Shown one piece after another: positions 5,342-8,087 of a stretch of 8,087 nt of DNA. Position 1 is the stretch's first letter; every line of letters starts with the position of its first letter. The notes under the pieces were generated by a model. The model was not told the origin of the DNA and ran no database searches. It saw only the letters and a program-made list of their open reading frames with translations. The stretch comes from Ilumatobacteraceae bacterium (GTDB lineage Bacteria; Actinomycetota; Acidimicrobiia; Acidimicrobiales; Ilumatobacteraceae), in assembly GCA_007117775.1 (NCBI GenBank), contig SKFX01000142.1, positions 1-8,087 on the forward strand, written 5' to 3'. Position numbers and translations under genes: made by a program.

Positions 5342-6177
5342 GCACTCAACTACTTGAACTCGACAACATCACCAAGTACTACGGCAACATCATCGCCCTG
5401 CGTGATATCACCACCTCGGTCAACGCCGGTGAGGTGACCTGCGTGCTCGGCGACAACGGCGCCGGCAAGTCGACGTTCATCAAGATCCTCGCTGGTGTCC
5501 ATCAACAGACCGAGGGCACGATCCGGCTCAATGGTCAAGAGGTGCGCTTCGGCTCCCCGAAAGAGGCGCTGGCCGCCGGGATCGCCACGGTCTACCAGGA
5601 CTTGGCGATGGTTCCGCTGATGTCGGTGTGGCGCAACTTCTTCTTGGGTTCTGAACCGGTGCGTCGCTTCGGCCCGCTGCGTTGGATCGATCAGGATCGG
5701 GCCCGCGAGATCACCAAGTCCGAACTGGCGCGTATGGGGATCGACATCCGCGACACCGAACAGCCTGTGGGCACGCTGTCGGGTGGAGAGCGTCAGTCGG
5801 TGGCGATCGCTCGCGCCGGCTATTTCGGTGCCAAGGTCCTCATCTTGGATGAACCCACCTCAGCGCTCGGCGTCAAGCAGTCAGGTGTGGTCCTCAAGCG
5901 GATCGTCGAGGCTCGTCGTCAGGGGCTCGCGGTGATCTTCATCACCCACAACCCCAGCCATGCCTATCCGGTCGGGGATCGGTTCCTGATCCTCAACCGC
6001 GGCCAATCGATGGGCAACTTCGCCAAGGGTGAGATCTCACTCGAGGAGTTGACCCGGTTGATGGCTGGTGGAGCCGAGCTCGAGCAGTTGCAGCATGAGC
6101 TCGAGATGGCCATCGCAGGCGGAAACGGTGACGAGGGGGCCGTTGGCACGATGACGTCGACACCATCGGACTCGTGA
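5338..6177 (+). CDS. Sugar ABC transporter ATP-binding protein, single domain (FrcA-like)
   Basis: Cytoplasmic ATPase that powers the importer. All motifs are intact: Walker A GDNGAGKST (38-46), Q-loop Q87 in VYQDLAMVP, signature LSGGER (147-152), Walker B VLILDEP (167-173) with catalytic E172, and switch H204 in FITHN. At 279 residues it has one nucleotide-binding domain. The RbsA/XylG/MglA proteins of this transporter class usually have two, in about 500 residues. The single-domain form resembles FrcA, the fructose-type ATPase, down to the DEPTSALGVKQS segment, and must work as a homodimer. The last 35 residues are a Glu/Leu-rich tail (AELEQLQHELEMA), possibly a short helix. It is translationally coupled to the permease by the ATGA overlap. 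The next gene starts 4 bp after its stop. Confidence 0.95.
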   Translation: MSTQLLELDNITKYYGNIIALRDITTSVNAGEVTCVLGDNGAGKSTFIKILAGVHQQTEGTIRLNGQEVRFGSPKEALAAGIATVYQDLAMVPLMSVWRNFFLGSEPVRRFGPLRWIDQDRAREITKSELARMGIDIRDTEQPVGTLSGGERQSVAIARAGYFGAKVLILDEPTSALGVKQSGVVLKRIVEARRQGLAVIFITHNPSHAYPVGDRFLILNRGQSMGNFAKGEISLEELTRLMAGGAELEQLQHELEMAIAGGNGDEGAVGTMTSTPSDS

Positions 6178-6181
6178 ATCG

Positions 6182-7174
6182 GTGAGCCCTTCGACCCCCG
6201 AGGTCCTCACCGTCGGACGGATCAGCGTGGACCTGTACGCAGAGCAGATCGGTGCATCGCTGAGCGATGTCGCTTCGTTCCGCAAGTCCGTCGGAGGTAC
6301 CGCAACCAACGTCGCGGTCGCAGCTGCACGTCTCGGCCACCGCAGCGCGGTGTTGACCAAGGTCGGCGACGATCAGTTCGGCCGCTATCTCCGCCACGCG
6401 CTCCAGGCGACGTTCGGCGTCGAGACCACCTGGGTGGGCGTGCACGAGGGCCTGCCGACACCGCTCGCGTTCGCAGTGCTCGACCCACCCGAGGACCCCG
6501 AACTGTTCTTCTATCGTTCGCCGCGCGCGCCTGATCAGGAGATCTCGCCGGGCGATGTCTCCGACGAGGTGGTCGCCGGTGTCGATGTGTTGTGGATCGC
6601 AGCGAGCTGTGTGGCCTGGGAGCCGAGCCGCTCGGCGGTGCACTCGATCCTGTCGGCCCGTCGCCGTCAGGCCCATACGGTCCTCGATCTCGACTGGAGG
6701 CCGCAGTTCTGGGGCTCGACTGCGGCTGCGACCGAACAGATCTCGCCGTTGCTCGACCAGGTGACCATCGCCGTTGGCAACCGTGCCGAATGCGAGGTGG
6801 CCGTCGGGACCTGCGACCCTGATCTGGCCGCTGATCGCCTGCTCGAACGCGGGCTCGAGATGGCGATCGTCAAGCTCGGTGGCGATGGTGTGATGATCGC
6901 CACCCGAGACGGCCAACGGACCACGGTCGCTCCGATGCCCGTCGATGTGGTCTGTGGGCTCGGCGCCGGTGATGCGTTCGGCGGGGCGCTGTGTCATGGG
7001 CTGCTGAACGGCTGGGATGCGAACCAGATAGCGCAGTTCGCGAATGCTGCCGGAGCGATCGTGGCGGGCCGATTGATGTGCGCCGATGCCATGCCCACCG
7101 CAGCCGAGGTGATGGCGCTGGTCGGATCCGGTGCACAGCCTGATGGAGATGGTGAGTCGAGGAGGTACCGATGA
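6182..7174 (+). CDS. iolC: PfkB-family kinase, probable 5-dehydro-2-deoxygluconokinase (IolC-like)
   Basis: Ribokinase-like sugar kinase. IolC proper phosphorylates 5-dehydro-2-deoxy-D-gluconate in myo-inositol breakdown. The 330-residue length matches IolC. PfkB signatures are clear: VGGTATNVAVAAARLG (37-52), the N-x-x-E motif NRAE (200-203), and GLGAGDAFGGALCHGLL (259-275) with catalytic Asp264. IolC-like features beyond the general fold are GRISVDLYAEQIG near the start, LDLDWRPQFW (168-177; B. subtilis IolC has LDYRPYTW) and the C-terminal AMPTAAEVMALV (303-314; compare AMPTAEEIEQLI). The start is GTG with little ribosome-site support, so translation probably depends on coupling to the ATPase gene just upstream. 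The last bases overlap the next start (ATGA). The alternative is a kinase for another keto-sugar acid; family membership is sure, the exact substrate less so. Confidence 0.8.
   Translation: MSPSTPEVLTVGRISVDLYAEQIGASLSDVASFRKSVGGTATNVAVAAARLGHRSAVLTKVGDDQFGRYLRHALQATFGVETTWVGVHEGLPTPLAFAVLDPPEDPELFFYRSPRAPDQEISPGDVSDEVVAGVDVLWIAASCVAWEPSRSAVHSILSARRRQAHTVLDLDWRPQFWGSTAAATEQISPLLDQVTIAVGNRAECEVAVGTCDPDLAADRLLERGLEMAIVKLGGDGVMIATRDGQRTTVAPMPVDVVCGLGAGDAFGGALCHGLLNGWDANQIAQFANAAGAIVAGRLMCADAMPTAAEVMALVGSGAQPDGDGESRRYR
7160..7167 (+). promoter_or_regulatory. Strong ribosome binding site of the oxidoreductase gene
   Basis: GAGGAGGT lies just upstream of the ATG at 7171, inside the end of the kinase gene. 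It fixes the oxidoreductase start and contrasts with the weak site of the kinase gene, hinting that the oxidoreductase is made at a higher level. Confidence 0.75.
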
Positions 7175-8087
7175 GCACAGCAGATCAACGGACACGTCTG
7201 GGTGTCGCAGTGGTCGGGTTCGGCTGGATGGGCCAAGCCCATTCGCGTGGGATCGCCCGGATCCCATCGCTGTTCTTCGACCGCAACTTCGAAGCCGAAC
7301 TGGTGGTGTGCGCCGATCCGGTGCCCGAGCGCCGCGAACTCGCCGTCGACGGATTCGGATTCCGATATGCGGTGGCCGACTGGGAGGAGGCGATCACCCA
7401 TGACGGCGTCGACGTGGTCATCGTCGCTGCGCCGAACATGCTCCATGAACCCGTCGCGATCGCAGCTGCCGAGGCCGGTCATGCGGTGTTCTGCGAGAAG
7501 CCCGTCGGCGGCACGCCCGAACAGACCGTGCGTATCGCCGCTGCCGCTGCGTCGGTGGTCACCGGTGTCGGCTACAACTATCGCTGGGCGCCGCTGGTGC
7601 AGCACGCCAAACACCTCATCGACTCCGGAGCGCTCGGTGAGATCACCAACTACCGGGGTCGCTTCTTTTCGATGTACGGCTCGGATCCGATGGGTCTGTT
7701 GTCATGGCGCTTCCTGATCGATGAGTCCGGTTACGGGGTGTCGTCGGACATCTTGAGCCATGCGATGGATCTGGCCCATTTCCTCATCGGGCCGATCACC
7801 TCGGTGACCGGGACGATGGAGACGTTCATCGCCGAGCGACCACTGCCCAAAGCCGGTGGTACGCACTATGACCGGGGTTCGCCCGGCGATCCGACCGGAG
7901 CGGTCACCAATGAGGACTATGCGGCGGCGCTGGTGCGATTCGCGAACGGGGCGGCCGGATCGTTCGAGGCGTCGCGCAGCATCATCGGCCCGGAATCGCA
8001 GATGGCCTTCGATGTCCACGGCACCCGCGGTGCGTTGCGTTGGAATCTCGAGACCATGAATCAGATGGAGGTCTTCTTGATCGATGA
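7171..8087 (+). CDS. Gfo/Idh/MocA-family NAD(P)-dependent oxidoreductase (3' end outside window)
   Basis: Probably oxidises a hydroxyl of a sugar or cyclitol (inositol 2-dehydrogenase type), in the cytoplasm. The frame is open from the ATG at 7171 to the window edge; 305 codons are visible, and relatives have about 340-400. The Rossmann domain starts with VAVVGFGWMGQAHSRG (12-26; GxGxxG at 16-21). The family lysine is in CEKPVGG (K110), followed by VTGVGYNYRW. The D-x-x-x-H-x-x-D pattern DILSHAMD (193-200) supplies D193 and H197, which with K110 form the triad known in inositol dehydrogenase. The segment from about 205 to 250, with GGTHYDRGSPGDPTGAVTNED, is longer and more polar than in plain IolG, so a related dehydrogenase is possible. 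Overlap with the kinase gene (ATGA) and its strong ribosome site place it in the same operon. I leave the gene symbol open. Confidence 0.9.
   Translation, partial: MSTADQRTRLGVAVVGFGWMGQAHSRGIARIPSLFFDRNFEAELVVCADPVPERRELAVDGFGFRYAVADWEEAITHDGVDVVIVAAPNMLHEPVAIAAAEAGHAVFCEKPVGGTPEQTVRIAAAAASVVTGVGYNYRWAPLVQHAKHLIDSGALGEITNYRGRFFSMYGSDPMGLLSWRFLIDESGYGVSSDILSHAMDLAHFLIGPITSVTGTMETFIAERPLPKAGGTHYDRGSPGDPTGAVTNEDYAAALVRFANGAAGSFEASRSIIGPESQMAFDVHGTRGALRWNLETMNQMEVFLID

Noticed and set aside
6075..6105. Direct repeat GAGCTCGAG near the end of the ATPase gene
   Set aside because: Explained by the Glu/Leu-rich tail of the protein (ELEQLQHELE) and biased codon use.
5993..7267. 424-residue minus-strand frame opposite the kinase gene
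   Set aside because: Arg/His/Ser-rich antisense shadow without motifs; the plus-strand kinase and oxidoreductase show complete family signatures.
1..8087. CRISPR arrays, insertion sequences, tRNA or rRNA genes, phage or defence genes
   Set aside because: No spaced direct repeats, transposase-like proteins or RNA gene signatures were seen on either strand; the window is a metabolic region.

Overview
The window looks like a piece of a high-GC actinobacterial chromosome. Codon third positions are strongly G/C. The solute-binding lipoprotein has the LAAC-G-G-D-D signal end and acidic linker common in Actinobacteria. Genes are tightly packed, with ATGA stop/start overlaps. The lipoprotein style and gene set would fit an Acidimicrobiia (Ilumatobacter-like) organism, but that placement is inference from the look of the proteins, not a search result.

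Layout. Positions 1-768 hold the C-terminal part of a class II xylose isomerase (xylA), cut by the window edge. It converges on a LacI-family repressor gene (minus strand, 778-1827). The two stop codons lie in opposite arms of one perfect 8-bp inverted repeat. A 326-bp divergent intergenic region (1828-2153) follows. It holds promoter-like elements for both directions, two 12-bp palindromes (one with the central CG typical of LacI-family operators) and a leader hairpin. The repressor diverges from a plus-strand operon: sugar-binding lipoprotein (2154-3209), a 221-bp gap with two hairpins, a very large ABC permease (3431-5341), a single-domain ABC ATPase (5338-6177), an IolC-type PfkB kinase (6182-7174) and a Gfo/Idh/MocA oxidoreductase (7171 to the window end, cut).

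How it fits together. The likely logic is a LacI-controlled uptake-and-catabolism operon. The lipoprotein captures a sugar or polyol outside the membrane, the permease and ATPase import it, the oxidoreductase oxidises it, and the kinase phosphorylates a later intermediate. The IolC-like kinase next to an NAD(P)-type dehydrogenase points to myo-inositol or a related cyclitol or sugar as substrate. The other inositol genes (iolB, iolD, iolE, iolG) are not in the window, so this remains a prediction. Whether xylA belongs to the same pathway or is just a convergent neighbour cannot be told here.

The most unusual item is the permease. It has the normal N- and C-terminal halves of a ribose/xylose-type permease, but about 285 extra residues with roughly eight hydrophobic helices are inserted between them.
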